Shown here: positions 6,674-14,632 of the stretch, in pieces
Numbering within the stretch: position 1 is the stretch's first letter
Layout of the letters: every line of letters begins with the position of its first letter
Assembly (NCBI GenBank): GCA_023388495.1
Contig: JAEWGC010000045.1
Coordinates: 1-21,811, forward strand
From: Bacillota bacterium
Lineage (GTDB): Bacteria; Bacillota; Clostridia; Tissierellales; Tissierellaceae
DNA: 21,811 nucleotides
Direction of reading: 5' to 3'
Program-made: the position numbers and the translations under genes
The notes under the pieces: model-generated
The model's input: the letters and a program-made list of their open reading frames with translations, nothing else
Database searches by the model: none
What the model was told of the DNA's origin: nothing

Positions 6674-7306
6674 CTAATCAATCTCCCTTAACCATATATC
6701 TCCAGATATTAATTCTGAGGGTTCAGTCTTACCATTTACCAGCCTTACACCTATCTCATTTTGCCTATTTTGTAACCACTCATTCCATTGATCCCACATA
6801 TCTTGAATTGGTATAGTAACAAGAGATGATACCACCCCGGCATATTCTCCATATCTTTCATCTATAATATTACTATCTACTAAGGTTATAGTGTTTTTAT
6901 TAACTTTTATTTGTGCCAGACTCAATTCTTTTACTGTATCAGAATTTTCTAATGAAGGAGGAACCGGAGAACTTCCCACTGTTCCTTTCTTTATAATAAC
7001 TTTAATTTGCCTCTCTAGCTCATCAAATCTTAATACTACCCTGTCAATTCTATCTAGTGTATTATCAGCGTTTGAAATTGTAAAAGTTAATGGACTATCA
7101 TTTTTATACATGTATCCTTTAATAAAAGCAAATCCAGTTTCTACATTTACTTTTAATCCTGTGTTCCTTGTAACTTTTAATCCTAAATTACCATCATAAC
7201 TAAAAATCCCATCACTTAGGAAAGTACTAAAATACTCTGCGAAATCACTTGCCTGATATAAATTGTCTCCATCAACACTATTAAAAAACCTTGAATGTTC
7301 TGCCAT
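6674..7306 (-). CDS. Tail baseplate/fibre-base structural protein
   Basis: A 210-residue protein of a family widespread in clostridial and lactic-acid-bacterial phages. The N-terminus (SRFFNSVDGDNLYQASDFAEYFSTFL) and the following TGLKVNVETGFAFIKGYMY, DRIDRVVLRFDE, KKGTVGSSPVPP and LSLAQIKV elements are its hallmarks. The C-terminal part contains a short amphipathic helix (WDQWNEWLQNRQNE) and ends SGDIWLREID, reminiscent of the GDxWIKYK endings of the next two fibre proteins. It lies between Dit and the hub/fibre gene, which supports a role in the baseplate or as an attachment base for fibres. The start has GAGGTGAAATT. No enzymatic residues are recognised. Confidence 0.75.
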   Translation of the reverse strand: MAEHSRFFNSVDGDNLYQASDFAEYFSTFLSDGIFSYDGNLGLKVTRNTGLKVNVETGFAFIKGYMYKNDSPLTFTISNADNTLDRIDRVVLRFDELERQIKVIIKKGTVGSSPVPPSLENSDTVKELSLAQIKVNKNTITLVDSNIIDERYGEYAGVVSSLVTIPIQDMWDQWNEWLQNRQNEIGVRLVNGKTEPSELISGDIWLREID

Positions 7307-7318
7307 AATTTCACCTCA

Positions 7319-8176
7319 CTATACACCCACATATAGATTTCTATACTTAATAAATATTCTTGCTTTCAATAACTCATCATCTGAACTAAATTCTATTACA
7401 TTATCACCAACTTCAAGCCCAAACCCCATTGTAGAATCCAAGTCAATCCAGTTTAACACATTGGTTTCTATGCCTTCATTATCTTTTATAAATGCTCTTT
7501 TTTGCCCAAATTCAGTAACTATATATAGCCTATCAGCTGTAGTAAGTGTCCTATTTACTTTTATAAATTCTCCAGTATTTTTGTTAATTATTTTTGGATT
7601 AATAACTGGACCTACAATAGTAATTTCTACTGGAGTTTTTATGTCACCTTTATTTATAATATTCATTCTTGGATCTGACTTATAAGCAAACATTGTAGGT
7701 AATGTTAAAGGAAACTTCATTCCACTCATCCACACTGCGATCTCTTCACTCTTAGCATATATTTCACTCCAAAATGGATTAGAACATCTAAGATTTATCA
7801 TCATCTTTTGAGAACTAGAGAACTTTTCTCCTTCGACAGGAGCCTGAACACTGGTAGCTTTAATTTCCCATTTCCCAAAGTCATTGTCATAAGTTAGAGT
7901 ACCTTCCTTAAGTTTAGGGTTAAATATCCTATTCAATAATCTTCTTAATTCAAACAATTCAATATTATACTTAGCTAATATTGCTACTTCTATCCTTACC
8001 TCCCTACCTTCTATCAAAGTATCATGATAGGTCTCTCCATCCTGGCCAACTGATTTAGATGTAATAAGCCTAGCCCTTGGACTTCCTACCCCTTCAACTT
8101 TTTCAAGTAAAAAAGGAGCTGAACCCTTTAACACTACACTTTCACCAGTACTATTTGTAAATGTTAATACTTCCAT
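7319..8176 (-). CDS. dit: Distal tail protein (Dit), Sipho_tail family
   Basis: A 285-residue protein matching the siphovirus distal tail protein family. The N-terminal domain (residues 1-130) includes the family features GVGSPRARLITSKSVGQDGETY, a short LFELRRLLNRIFNP helix and the strand pair GTLTYDNDFGKW. A junction CSNPFWSE near residue 130 is the usual boundary to the C-terminal galectin-like domain (about 160-285: NKGDIKTPVEITIVGP, ending ARIFIKYRNLYVGV). Dit forms the hexameric ring joining tail tube and baseplate. Its place immediately after the tape measure gene is standard. The start is supported by AAAGGGGTTG. Confidence 0.9.
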   Translation of the reverse strand: MEVLTFTNSTGESVVLKGSAPFLLEKVEGVGSPRARLITSKSVGQDGETYHDTLIEGREVRIEVAILAKYNIELFELRRLLNRIFNPKLKEGTLTYDNDFGKWEIKATSVQAPVEGEKFSSSQKMMINLRCSNPFWSEIYAKSEEIAVWMSGMKFPLTLPTMFAYKSDPRMNIINKGDIKTPVEITIVGPVINPKIINKNTGEFIKVNRTLTTADRLYIVTEFGQKRAFIKDNEGIETNVLNWIDLDSTMGFGLEVGDNVIEFSSDDELLKARIFIKYRNLYVGV

Positions 8177-8191
8177 TAATTCAACCCCTTT

Positions 8192-11100
8192 CTATGCTAA
8201 CCCAGCCTGAAATATCATATTTCTTTGGTTTCTCTCTACTTCTTTATATTGCTGACTAGGTGTCTGTGCAACCGGACTAACAATACTTGTATTGAAATTA
8301 TTTACAACAGTCTTTCCACTTGTACCTGACTGTGTTGCATTTGATTTTTTATTGTTTGGTTGTGATAATAAAGTCAAGGCTTCACTTCTTGCGTTGTTTA
8401 TTTGTTCAGTTACTTCTGAAATCATGGATTTAATATTGTCTATAGCTGGCCTAAAACCTTCAACAAGTTTATCCCCTAAGGTTTGTCCTGCTACTTTATA
8501 ATGATCCGTATATGAATAAAGTAACTCTACTATTTCTTCCTGATTATTTTGCATTATCATATATTCAGCTTCTGCTTGAAGATTGGCATCTTCTAATCTT
8601 GTTTTATAGAACACTTTTATGTCTTCTAGTTTCTGCTGTAAATCTTGCTTATGAGCTTCATATATAAAATTTATATTATCTATTTCATTTTTCTGTTTAT
8701 CTTTTAATTTTTGAATCTGTAGCTCAATGGATTCTTGATGAGCTCTTTCCTCTCTAGTTTTTATAATCCTATCTAATTCATCTTGGAGTCTAATTCTCTC
8801 CTGATTGATTTTCTCCTGAAATTTTATTTGCTCTATTTGATTTTGTCTTTCTTCTTCAAGTTGTTTGATTTTTTCATCTGCTTCAGATTTAATGATATCT
8901 ATTTGAGACTTAAGATCATCTTTCTTTTCTGCTAATTGTTCTCGCCTTAGCCTTTTTTCTCTCTCAGCTACAAGCCTATCCAGCTCTTTTTTCATTTCAG
9001 CTTTATTGAATTCATTCTTTTCAAATTCAATGGATTCTTTAAGTTTATTAATCTTTTTTAATTCTTCTGCATCCTTATCAGCTTTTTCCTCATCATTTAA
9101 TAACTTGTCAATAGCTGCTATTTCATCATTGATTGCTTTGATTTTAACGTTACTAGCTTCTTCAATCAACTTAATTCTCTTATTATATATCTGCTCTACT
9201 TTATCTTCTTCTGTTTCCAAGTCTTTGATAGTGATGGTATTTAATTCTTTTAATCTTGCTTTTATCTCCGTTATCCTAGATAATTCTTTGCTATCCTGCT
9301 CTGACTTTTGTCTAGCTTTTTCAGCAGCTTCAATAGATTTAATTTTAGTATCATAAACATCATTAATTCTTTTAATACTTTCATCTCTCCACTTATCTAA
9401 ATCTTTAAGCTCTTGATTTAAGGCATCTTCCTTCATCTTTCTTTCTTCTTCATACCTTCTTTTTAGCGCTTCTTTTATCTGGTTAACAGCTTCATTAACA
9501 ATTTTAATTTCTTCTTGTCTGATTTTTTCAGATATATCTACTAATTTTTTACCTAGATCATCATAAGCTAGCTTGGCACCTTCTATTTCTTTAGTCAGTT
9601 GATTTAAAGCATCTTTATTTACATTTTTAGCTTTAGATAATCTAGTAAATTCAGCTTCAAGTATTTTAATCTTATCAATGGTAAGCTCCATAGCTCGTTG
9701 AATATTAGCTTGTTGTACCTCTAGACTGCTATCATCAGCTAATAACCTTTTTATTTCTGCATCCATAAGAATTATGGCTGTATTCATTTCACTAGCTATC
9801 TTTTCAAGTTTCTGTTTGGTCGCTTTTTTCTTTTTTTCTGCACCTTTTCCTATAGCATCTACAAGGTTCGCCCCTGCTTCCTCCATGGATATTGTCGCAG
9901 TGTCAAAATTACTTGTATCACCTAATGAGTTAAAGCTTTCTTTGGTCTTTTGCACTAATCCTGATAAATCTTCACCTATAGAGTTTATCATTTTCTTTTG
10001 TGCTGACTCTATGGCTTCGTTAGTAGTTCTAATAGAATTAAAAGATGATTTATATTGTGATGTTGCTTCACTTAACTTAGTTCTTGAATTCTTAGCAAAA
10101 TTGTCAAGTCCATTTCCCAACTTATCAACACCAGTTTTAGCTTTTTGAAATTCTTCACCAATTTTAGGAATATGAGAAAATACATCTAACATTCCAGATA
10201 CCATTTTTGTAGTATTACCTAATGTGAATTTAAGGAATTCAGCTAATCCTACTTGCATCCCAGCTAGTACAACTCCAATAGCGTCATCTGCTGTTTTGAA
10301 TATCGCTCCGATATGGTTCCACATAGCTTCGAACCATGGAGCTACATTCTCCCAGTTTCGATATAAAATATAAGCCCCACCAGCTAATAGCGCTATGCTA
10401 GCACCGATAAGCAATGTTTTAGCATTAGCCACTGTAAATACATTTCCTAATTTAGTTTTTAGAGTTATTAATCTTTCTGTATCAGATAATAACTTTGCTA
10501 GTTTTATAGTTGTATATGCTGTGCCTATGCCAATAATAGTAGCTTTTACTACAGTTCCATGTTCTATTAACCAAGTAAAACCATCTTTCATCAATCCTAA
10601 GCCATCTAATAATACTGGTGGTATCATAGTCTCAAGTGCTGCTCTCATGCCCTGGTCTTTAGCTATAGCGTTGAAGTTTTGTAGGCTAATAGAGATGTAC
10701 TCTAACATTCCACTGGCTTCTTGGAATGCCCCTTGTGTTAGTGTTCCTAATGCAATAGATATGTTATCCTTAATAGAACTAGATAAACCTTGCCAAGACT
10801 TAGATTGATTCTCCATCATCCCATCAAATCTTTGATTCATCCCGGCTATTAATACATCTATTGTTTCACTAGCTGGTAGTAACCCTTTAGAAACTAATTC
10901 TTGTACCTCACCTGTAGATTTACCTATAGCTTCAGCTAATATATCCCATACTGGAACCCCTGCCTGTGCCAACTGTTTTAGATCCTGATAGGTAGCCTTT
11001 CCTAGAGTATTCATTTGTCCTAACTGTAGACCTATTCTATTAAGCCCTTCGCTACCTTTCATGCCTAAACCACTTGCAGTATTACCTATAGCTTCTAGCA

Positions 11101-11803
11101 TAGGGGGTATTTGACTAGCCTCAAAACCAAATGCCATTAACAGCCTTGAACCTTCTGCTAAATCTTTGAATTCGAAGGGGGTTTTAGAAGAGTAATCCAT
11201 CATCCATTGAATATACTCATTAGCTTGTTCGGCACTTCCCATTAGAGTAGTAAACGCTATAGTTGTTTGTTGTAGACTAGAGTTAAATCCAAAGGCTTCA
11301 CCTTTAGCATAATTAAAACCAGTCTTTATCATGTCAAAGAATCCCATACCTAAAGTTACACTAAAAGCATTTTTAATGATGTTACCAAATTCACTAGCTC
11401 CACTTCCAGCACTACCAAATGCTCTATTTTGGTTTTTCAATTCTTCATTAACTTGTTTAAGTTGGTTATTAAGTTCTGACTCTTGTCTTTGTGCTTGAAG
11501 TAGTTTTATTTTTAAATCATCAGTAGCCTTAGTATTCTCTCCTGACTTCTGTCTAGATTCTTCATAAGTTCTTGATAATGCTTGAACCTTTTGACTTTGT
11601 AAATCTATTTGAGTAGCAAGTGACTTTGCCTTTAATCCTAATTGTTCCTTACTATTACTAAATTCACCTAGCTGAGTACTAGCTAATCTAAATTCTTGTT
11701 TAGCTATAGCCATTTGTCTATTTATATCACTTATTCCAGATTGAAATCCTGTTGAATCTGTGGAAATCTTGACTACTAGATCTTGTATTTCTTCTTTCGC
11801 CAT
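8192..11803 (-). CDS. Tail tape measure protein
   Basis: A 1203-residue protein. Residues 20-130 are predicted coiled coil; about 170-360 match the conserved tape-measure N-terminal domain (FTTLMGSAEQANEYIQWM, KTPFEFKDLAEGSRLLMAFG, YQDLKQLAQAGVPVWDIL). Two hydrophobic segments lie at about 417-438 and 463-481, which may contact or enter the host membrane during DNA delivery. Residues about 650-1110 are a long, highly charged K/E-rich coiled coil. The length predicts a tail of about 180 nm, using roughly 0.15 nm per residue. It follows the frameshifted chaperone ORF by 15 nt and has an AAAAGGTAGGTGA ribosome site. It is the largest gene here. No lytic domain is visible in it. Confidence 0.95.
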   Translation of the reverse strand: MAKEEIQDLVVKISTDSTGFQSGISDINRQMAIAKQEFRLASTQLGEFSNSKEQLGLKAKSLATQIDLQSQKVQALSRTYEESRQKSGENTKATDDLKIKLLQAQRQESELNNQLKQVNEELKNQNRAFGSAGSGASEFGNIIKNAFSVTLGMGFFDMIKTGFNYAKGEAFGFNSSLQQTTIAFTTLMGSAEQANEYIQWMMDYSSKTPFEFKDLAEGSRLLMAFGFEASQIPPMLEAIGNTASGLGMKGSEGLNRIGLQLGQMNTLGKATYQDLKQLAQAGVPVWDILAEAIGKSTGEVQELVSKGLLPASETIDVLIAGMNQRFDGMMENQSKSWQGLSSSIKDNISIALGTLTQGAFQEASGMLEYISISLQNFNAIAKDQGMRAALETMIPPVLLDGLGLMKDGFTWLIEHGTVVKATIIGIGTAYTTIKLAKLLSDTERLITLKTKLGNVFTVANAKTLLIGASIALLAGGAYILYRNWENVAPWFEAMWNHIGAIFKTADDAIGVVLAGMQVGLAEFLKFTLGNTTKMVSGMLDVFSHIPKIGEEFQKAKTGVDKLGNGLDNFAKNSRTKLSEATSQYKSSFNSIRTTNEAIESAQKKMINSIGEDLSGLVQKTKESFNSLGDTSNFDTATISMEEAGANLVDAIGKGAEKKKKATKQKLEKIASEMNTAIILMDAEIKRLLADDSSLEVQQANIQRAMELTIDKIKILEAEFTRLSKAKNVNKDALNQLTKEIEGAKLAYDDLGKKLVDISEKIRQEEIKIVNEAVNQIKEALKRRYEEERKMKEDALNQELKDLDKWRDESIKRINDVYDTKIKSIEAAEKARQKSEQDSKELSRITEIKARLKELNTITIKDLETEEDKVEQIYNKRIKLIEEASNVKIKAINDEIAAIDKLLNDEEKADKDAEELKKINKLKESIEFEKNEFNKAEMKKELDRLVAEREKRLRREQLAEKKDDLKSQIDIIKSEADEKIKQLEEERQNQIEQIKFQEKINQERIRLQDELDRIIKTREERAHQESIELQIQKLKDKQKNEIDNINFIYEAHKQDLQQKLEDIKVFYKTRLEDANLQAEAEYMIMQNNQEEIVELLYSYTDHYKVAGQTLGDKLVEGFRPAIDNIKSMISEVTEQINNARSEALTLLSQPNNKKSNATQSGTSGKTVVNNFNTSIVSPVAQTPSQQYKEVERNQRNMIFQAGLA

Positions 11804-11818
11804 TTTTTCACCTACCTT

Positions 11819-12312
11819 TTACCACCCAGGGATTTGATTTATGGGAACTAATTTCTCATCTTCATTAGTTTTCTTATTTGCTCTATAAGCTAACACTTCT
11901 ATATATCCAAAGAAATCCATAGTATCAATGTCATTCATAGTCCATCCCGCACTTAGTAGATCACTATAAATATCCATAATAAATTCATAGAGGGAGATAG
12001 GCTCACTATTACCCTCTCCCTCTATTCGTTTGGGAACTTAGTTATTTTACTTTGAAATTTTTCCATTATCTTTTTATTTGTATCCATGAATATAGGAAAT
12101 ATATCAGATACATCTACACCATCATAGAATTCATCTATAGTGAATTTATTATTAAACACTTGAACTATAAAATCTACTATTTCATCTATATCCACTTCTT
12201 CTTTATTTTGATGTTTCCTTGTTAATTCCTCAGATTTTCTAAACATTCTAGCAGATATAAAATCTGTCTTAAACTCTTTATCTTTGCCATTTATATTAAT
12301 TGTTATTTTCAT
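11819..12312 (-). CDS. Tail assembly chaperone gpGT-type fusion made by -1 frameshift
   Basis: The 96-codon upstream ORF ends TTC CCA AAC GAA TAG. Slipping back one base at C_CCA_AAC (12028-12034) opens a 69-codon extension starting RIEGEGNSEPISLYEF, including YSDLLSAGWTMNDIDTMDFF and ending VPINQIPGW at the stop at 11819-11821. The product would be 164 residues: 95 from the first frame plus 69 from the second (join 11819..12028 and 12028..12312 on the complement). The AGWTxxDIDxMDFF pattern is typical of T-type extensions of siphovirus tail chaperones. As in lambda gpG/gpGT, the fusion would recruit tape measure and tail tube subunits and not remain in the virion. The extension fills the otherwise empty gap before the tape measure gene and has no start site of its own. 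Confidence 0.85.
11987..12034 (-). promoter_or_regulatory. Programmed -1 frameshift signal: slippery heptamer plus stem-loop
   Basis: The slippery heptamer C_CCA_AAC (12028-12034) fits the X_XXY_YYZ rule in the chaperone reading frame. Two nt later begins a perfect 11-bp stem: ATAGAGGGAGA (12025-12015) pairs with TCTCCCTCTAT (11997-11987) across a 17-nt loop. The two-base spacer is shorter than the usual 5-9, but opening of the basal A-U pairs at the ribosome would restore it. The zero-frame stop TAG lies inside the stem. Confidence 0.85.
12022..12312 (-). CDS. Tail assembly chaperone, gpG-type (unshifted product)
   Basis: A 96-residue protein (MKITININGKDKEFKTDFIS, then ARMFRKSEELTRK, a charged middle, and VDFIVQVFNNKFTIDEFYDGV). 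The short beta-hairpin start, helical acidic body and position between the major tail protein and tape measure genes match the Firmicute siphovirus tail chaperone families. It is the main translation product; a fraction of ribosomes shift at its end to give the longer form. It binds tape measure protein during tail assembly in related systems. The ribosome site is TGGAGGTTAAACA. Confidence 0.85.
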   Translation of the reverse strand: MKITININGKDKEFKTDFISARMFRKSEELTRKHQNKEEVDIDEIVDFIVQVFNNKFTIDEFYDGVDVSDIFPIFMDTNKKIMEKFQSKITKFPNE

Positions 12313-12337
12313 TGTTTAACCTCCATATATAAAAGTA

Positions 12338-12358
12338 AGGCTAGATTAATTCTAGCCT
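12338..12358 (-). terminator. Stem-loop after the major tail protein gene, probable partial terminator
   Basis: A perfect 8-bp inverted repeat, AGGCTAGA and TCTAGCCT, surrounds a 5-nt loop one base after the major tail protein stop codon. On the minus strand it is followed by TTACTTTTATAT, a weak U-rich tract. It probably lets only part of the transcription through, or stabilises the upstream message, in keeping with the high demand for tail tube subunits compared with chaperone. Confidence 0.55.
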
Positions 12359-12359
12359 A

Positions 12360-12935
12360 TTAACCTTCTGGTACTTGAGCAGGTTTCTCATGAACCTTAG
12401 TAAACCAATTAGTTCCTGTAGCTGCTTCATATCCCGTTGCTCCTTCATTTGCCACCGCTCTCCATAATCCATCTGATGCCCTACTAATAAATGTTCCTTT
12501 AATAGTTTTTGGTTGAAAATCTGGGGTATCCTCTAATGTTTTTAAATCTTCAGCTGGTATAGAGAATTTACCCTTGTATAACCATACAAATTCCTTCTTC
12601 CCTTTATCATCCAATGACACAAACCCTAGTGCTACATAAGGACCTTGGTCTGTTGATTTGCAATACATTACTCCTCCATCTATTTGACTACCTAGTAATT
12701 CAGCTTGTGTTTCTATTGGTACATCTCCAACTTCAGCTTCCACATCAACTTCACCCATAGCTGAATAAGTAGCTGCAGCCACATTATCAGCATAATAAGT
12801 CTTTGAATTTACTTTCGGATCTATTTTTATTTTGGATAATTGAGGGATTGGCTTAGGTTGTCCGTAAACTGTCCCCTCTTTCCCATCACTTGTTATTGCT
12901 GCATAATGTAAATCACTAACTCCTATCTTAGGCAT
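12360..12935 (-). CDS. Major tail protein (tail tube), phi13 family
   Basis: A 191-residue protein starting at the ATG at 12935. An ATG two codons earlier lies only 1 nt from the GGAGG site, whereas this one has the correct 7-nt spacing. The sequence MPKIGVSDLHYAAI, then PQLSKIKIDPKVNSKTYYADNV, GEVDVEAEVGDVP, and the later FVWLYKGKFSIP, matches the phi13-type phage major tail protein family, which polymerises into the siphovirus tail tube. The C-terminal segment (GATGYEAATGTNWFTKVH) is flexible-looking. It overlaps the preceding tail terminator gene by 8 nt. A strong stem-loop follows the stop codon. Confidence 0.9.
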   Translation of the reverse strand: MPKIGVSDLHYAAITSDGKEGTVYGQPKPIPQLSKIKIDPKVNSKTYYADNVAAATYSAMGEVDVEAEVGDVPIETQAELLGSQIDGGVMYCKSTDQGPYVALGFVSLDDKGKKEFVWLYKGKFSIPAEDLKTLEDTPDFQPKTIKGTFISRASDGLWRAVANEGATGYEAATGTNWFTKVHEKPAQVPEG

Positions 12936-13296
12936 TTTCATTCCTCCTCTTTGTTTTATACTTCATTATTTTTTGATGAATTTCTAATTCCTTATCATAA
13001 CTATCATGAGCTCCAGTTCTTTTAAACCCCAGGCTTTTCATAGTTTTATCTAACTCTTGAGCAATTTTTGTTGTACTGCCATAGCTCCAAATGTTAAAAA
13101 CTAAATATATTTCACTTGAATAAGCTTCATTGTCATAATAGTCATCATCAGTATTATTTATTTCCTGATAAGTTATATAAGGAAGTTCAATATCTTCTGT
13201 TGTAGTCATAAAAAAGACCTTCTTACCACCAAGAAGGTTTACTAATGCTTGATTACTCTCTAATGCTTCAACTACCATAGGCTTAACGTTTAGCAC
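12928..13296 (-). CDS. Tail terminator/completion protein (DUF3168 or gp17-like)
   Basis: A 122-residue protein with the pattern of small tail completion proteins: an N-terminal helix (VKPMVVEALESNQALVNLLGG), the strand VFFMTTTEDIELPYITYQEI, a central EIYLVFNIWSYGSTTKIAQELDKTM segment and a short basic tail. Such proteins cap the tail tube and bind the head completion ring. The start is GTG with an AGGAGGGG site 9 nt upstream, overlapping the previous gene by 14 nt. Its position between the HK97 gp10-like protein and the major tail protein is exactly that of tail terminators in related phages. Confidence 0.8.
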   Translation of the reverse strand: MLNVKPMVVEALESNQALVNLLGGKKVFFMTTTEDIELPYITYQEINNTDDDYYDNEAYSSEIYLVFNIWSYGSTTKIAQELDKTMKSLGFKRTGAHDSYDKELEIHQKIMKYKTKRRNENA

Positions 13297-13729
13297 TATT
13301 TATCCCCTCCTTGATAGCATTTTTCATAGCTTCAACTATTGCTTTCCTATTTTCTTCAATTGACCTTTCCATAAAGTATATTCCTGGAACTGGGCCTATT
13401 ACTTTCTTTACTCCTTTAGGGCCTTTAGTTGTTCTAATAAATCCCCAATTGATAAATTTACCATAAAACACTTCTGAATTATCATCTTTTTGGATACCAA
13501 TACCAATGCTTTTAACTCCTTGCTTAGTACTTATTCTGCCAGTCTTTAAAGTTTCTTCTAGTTTTCCTGTGTCATGGGCTTCTCTACTCACAATGTCCTT
13601 CTGCGCTTTAAGCACAATATCAGCACCATCCCTAATAGCTTTATTCTCATATTTGTTAGTGTTATCAATCATCTTTTGTAGTTTACTTAGCAACTCATTG
13701 AATCCTAGTAACTCAATACCATCAGCCAT
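13283..13729 (-). CDS. HK97 gp10-like head-tail/tail completion protein
   Basis: A 148-residue protein of the HK97 gp10-like family: it opens with GIELLGFNELLSKLQKM, contains the ALKxxADxVxxxA-type helix (KAIRDGADIVLKAQKDIV), the TGKLEETLKTGRISTKQGVKSIGIG strands and VFYGKFINWGFIRT, and closes with a PVPGIYFMERSIEENRKAIVEAM helix. The family acts at the joining of heads to tails. Its start codon overlaps the previous stop by one base (TAATG), giving translational coupling. Confidence 0.85.
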   Translation of the reverse strand: MADGIELLGFNELLSKLQKMIDNTNKYENKAIRDGADIVLKAQKDIVSREAHDTGKLEETLKTGRISTKQGVKSIGIGIQKDDNSEVFYGKFINWGFIRTTKGPKGVKKVIGPVPGIYFMERSIEENRKAIVEAMKNAIKEGINSAKR

Positions 13730-14055
13730 TATTTCACCAACTCACATAAGAATTCTATTTCTTTGTTTAGACCTTTAACATTGTCTTGATAAACTATATT
13801 GAATATTTCTGTACCATGTTTTATTCTCATATCATTTTTAATACCTTTGATATATCTAGTCCTAAATTTTACTGTAGCTTTAGATTGAGCTTGTTGTGCT
13901 GCAAAGAATTCTCTTCCATGGAGATTAGTCCTACTAGCCCAAAAAGTAGATACTGGTTCCATGGGTACCCATTCTTTTTTCTGAATCCCTTCATCATCTT
14001 TAATTGTTTCGTATTCTAGAAAAGTTATTCTGTATCTTAATTCTCCAGGGTTCAT
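13729..14055 (-). CDS. Phage head closure/head-tail adaptor protein
   Basis: A 108-residue protein of the head closure family (SPP1 gp16-like, HK97 gp7-type): MNPGELRYRITFLEYETIKD, then EWVPMEPVSTFWASRTNLHGREFFAA and FRTRYIKGIKNDMRIKHGTEIFNIV. These are the recognised beta-barrel strands. It forms the ring below the connector that closes the filled head. The start overlaps the previous stop (TAATG). Confidence 0.9.
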   Translation of the reverse strand: MNPGELRYRITFLEYETIKDDEGIQKKEWVPMEPVSTFWASRTNLHGREFFAAQQAQSKATVKFRTRYIKGIKNDMRIKHGTEIFNIVYQDNVKGLNKEIEFLCELVK

Positions 14056-14303
14056 TATTTATCACCCTTTTTCTTCCCCTTAACTTCTTCCTTAGATGGT
14101 TCTTCTGGAATCTCTTCACCTTCTCCCTCAGTTTTCTCTTCAGGAGTCTCAACTTCTTTCTTAACTACTAATTCATCTCCTAGGAATCCGCCTTGCTTTA
14201 ATTCCACTATTCTTTCTTCATTGTTGGATACGTAAATTGTTCCTTTTTCATGTAATTTCTTTGTTTCTCTATCTTTAAAAGTTTTTTCAACTAAATACAT
14301 CAT
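14055..14303 (-). CDS. Small head-region protein with acidic C-terminal tail
   Basis: An 82-residue protein. The first ~45 residues (MMYLVEKTFKDRETKKLHEKG, then ERIVELKQGGFLG) follow a pattern often seen in small proteins between connector and head closure genes of Firmicute phages, where a short SH3-like or Rho-type motif precedes a variable end. Residues 50-82 are low-complexity, rich in E, K and P, and probably unstructured. The function is not known. It overlaps both neighbours by one base (TAATG), so it is produced with them. Confidence 0.7.
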   Translation of the reverse strand: MMYLVEKTFKDRETKKLHEKGTIYVSNNEERIVELKQGGFLGDELVVKKEVETPEEKTEGEGEEIPEEPSKEEVKGKKKGDK

Positions 14304-14590
14304 TATATTTCACTCCCATAGCAATATTTTAATTGTGCAATTATATTATCTAAGCTAAAAGCCAATCTATCAGCTTTCCCAGTAGGCTCTCGGTTTTCAT
14401 ACCAATGTACTACTAATTGTTTTACTGCAAGTTTAGCAAGGTTGATTGGTTTTCCATTTGCATCTTTTAATGCACATCCAGCATTAACTAGATACATTTC
14501 AGCTGCTTCTATTAGTCCCGTAATGCTATTATTTTCTTCATCTCCATCAACTCTTAAATATTCCTTCATTTCTTCAATTGTAACTATCAT
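14303..14590 (-). CDS. Head-tail connector protein (gp6-like)
   Basis: A 95-residue protein with the pattern of HK97 gp6/SPP1 gp15-type adaptors: MIVTIEEMKEYLRVDGDEEN, then SITGLIEAAEMYLVNAGC, LAVKQLVVHWYENREPTG and the final helix FSLDNIIAQLKYCY. These helical proteins form the ring attached to the portal. The ribosome site AAGGGAGGG lies partly in a small hairpin, which may limit expression relative to the capsid gene just upstream. Confidence 0.9.
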   Translation of the reverse strand: MIVTIEEMKEYLRVDGDEENNSITGLIEAAEMYLVNAGCALKDANGKPINLAKLAVKQLVVHWYENREPTGKADRLAFSLDNIIAQLKYCYGSEI

Positions 14591-14599
14591 CTTATCCCT

Positions 14600-14630
14600 C
14601 CCTTGAAAGGGTAGAGGGGATAACCCCTCT
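14600..14630 (-). other. Two stem-loops between the capsid and connector genes
   Basis: Right after the capsid stop codon, AGAGGGG and CCCCTCT (14613-14619 with 14624-14630) form a perfect 7-bp stem. A second small stem, CCCTT with AAGGG (14600-14611), includes part of the connector ribosome site. There is no T run, so this is not a standard terminator. It more likely stabilises the capsid message or lowers connector translation. Confidence 0.5.
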
Positions 14631-14632
14631 CA

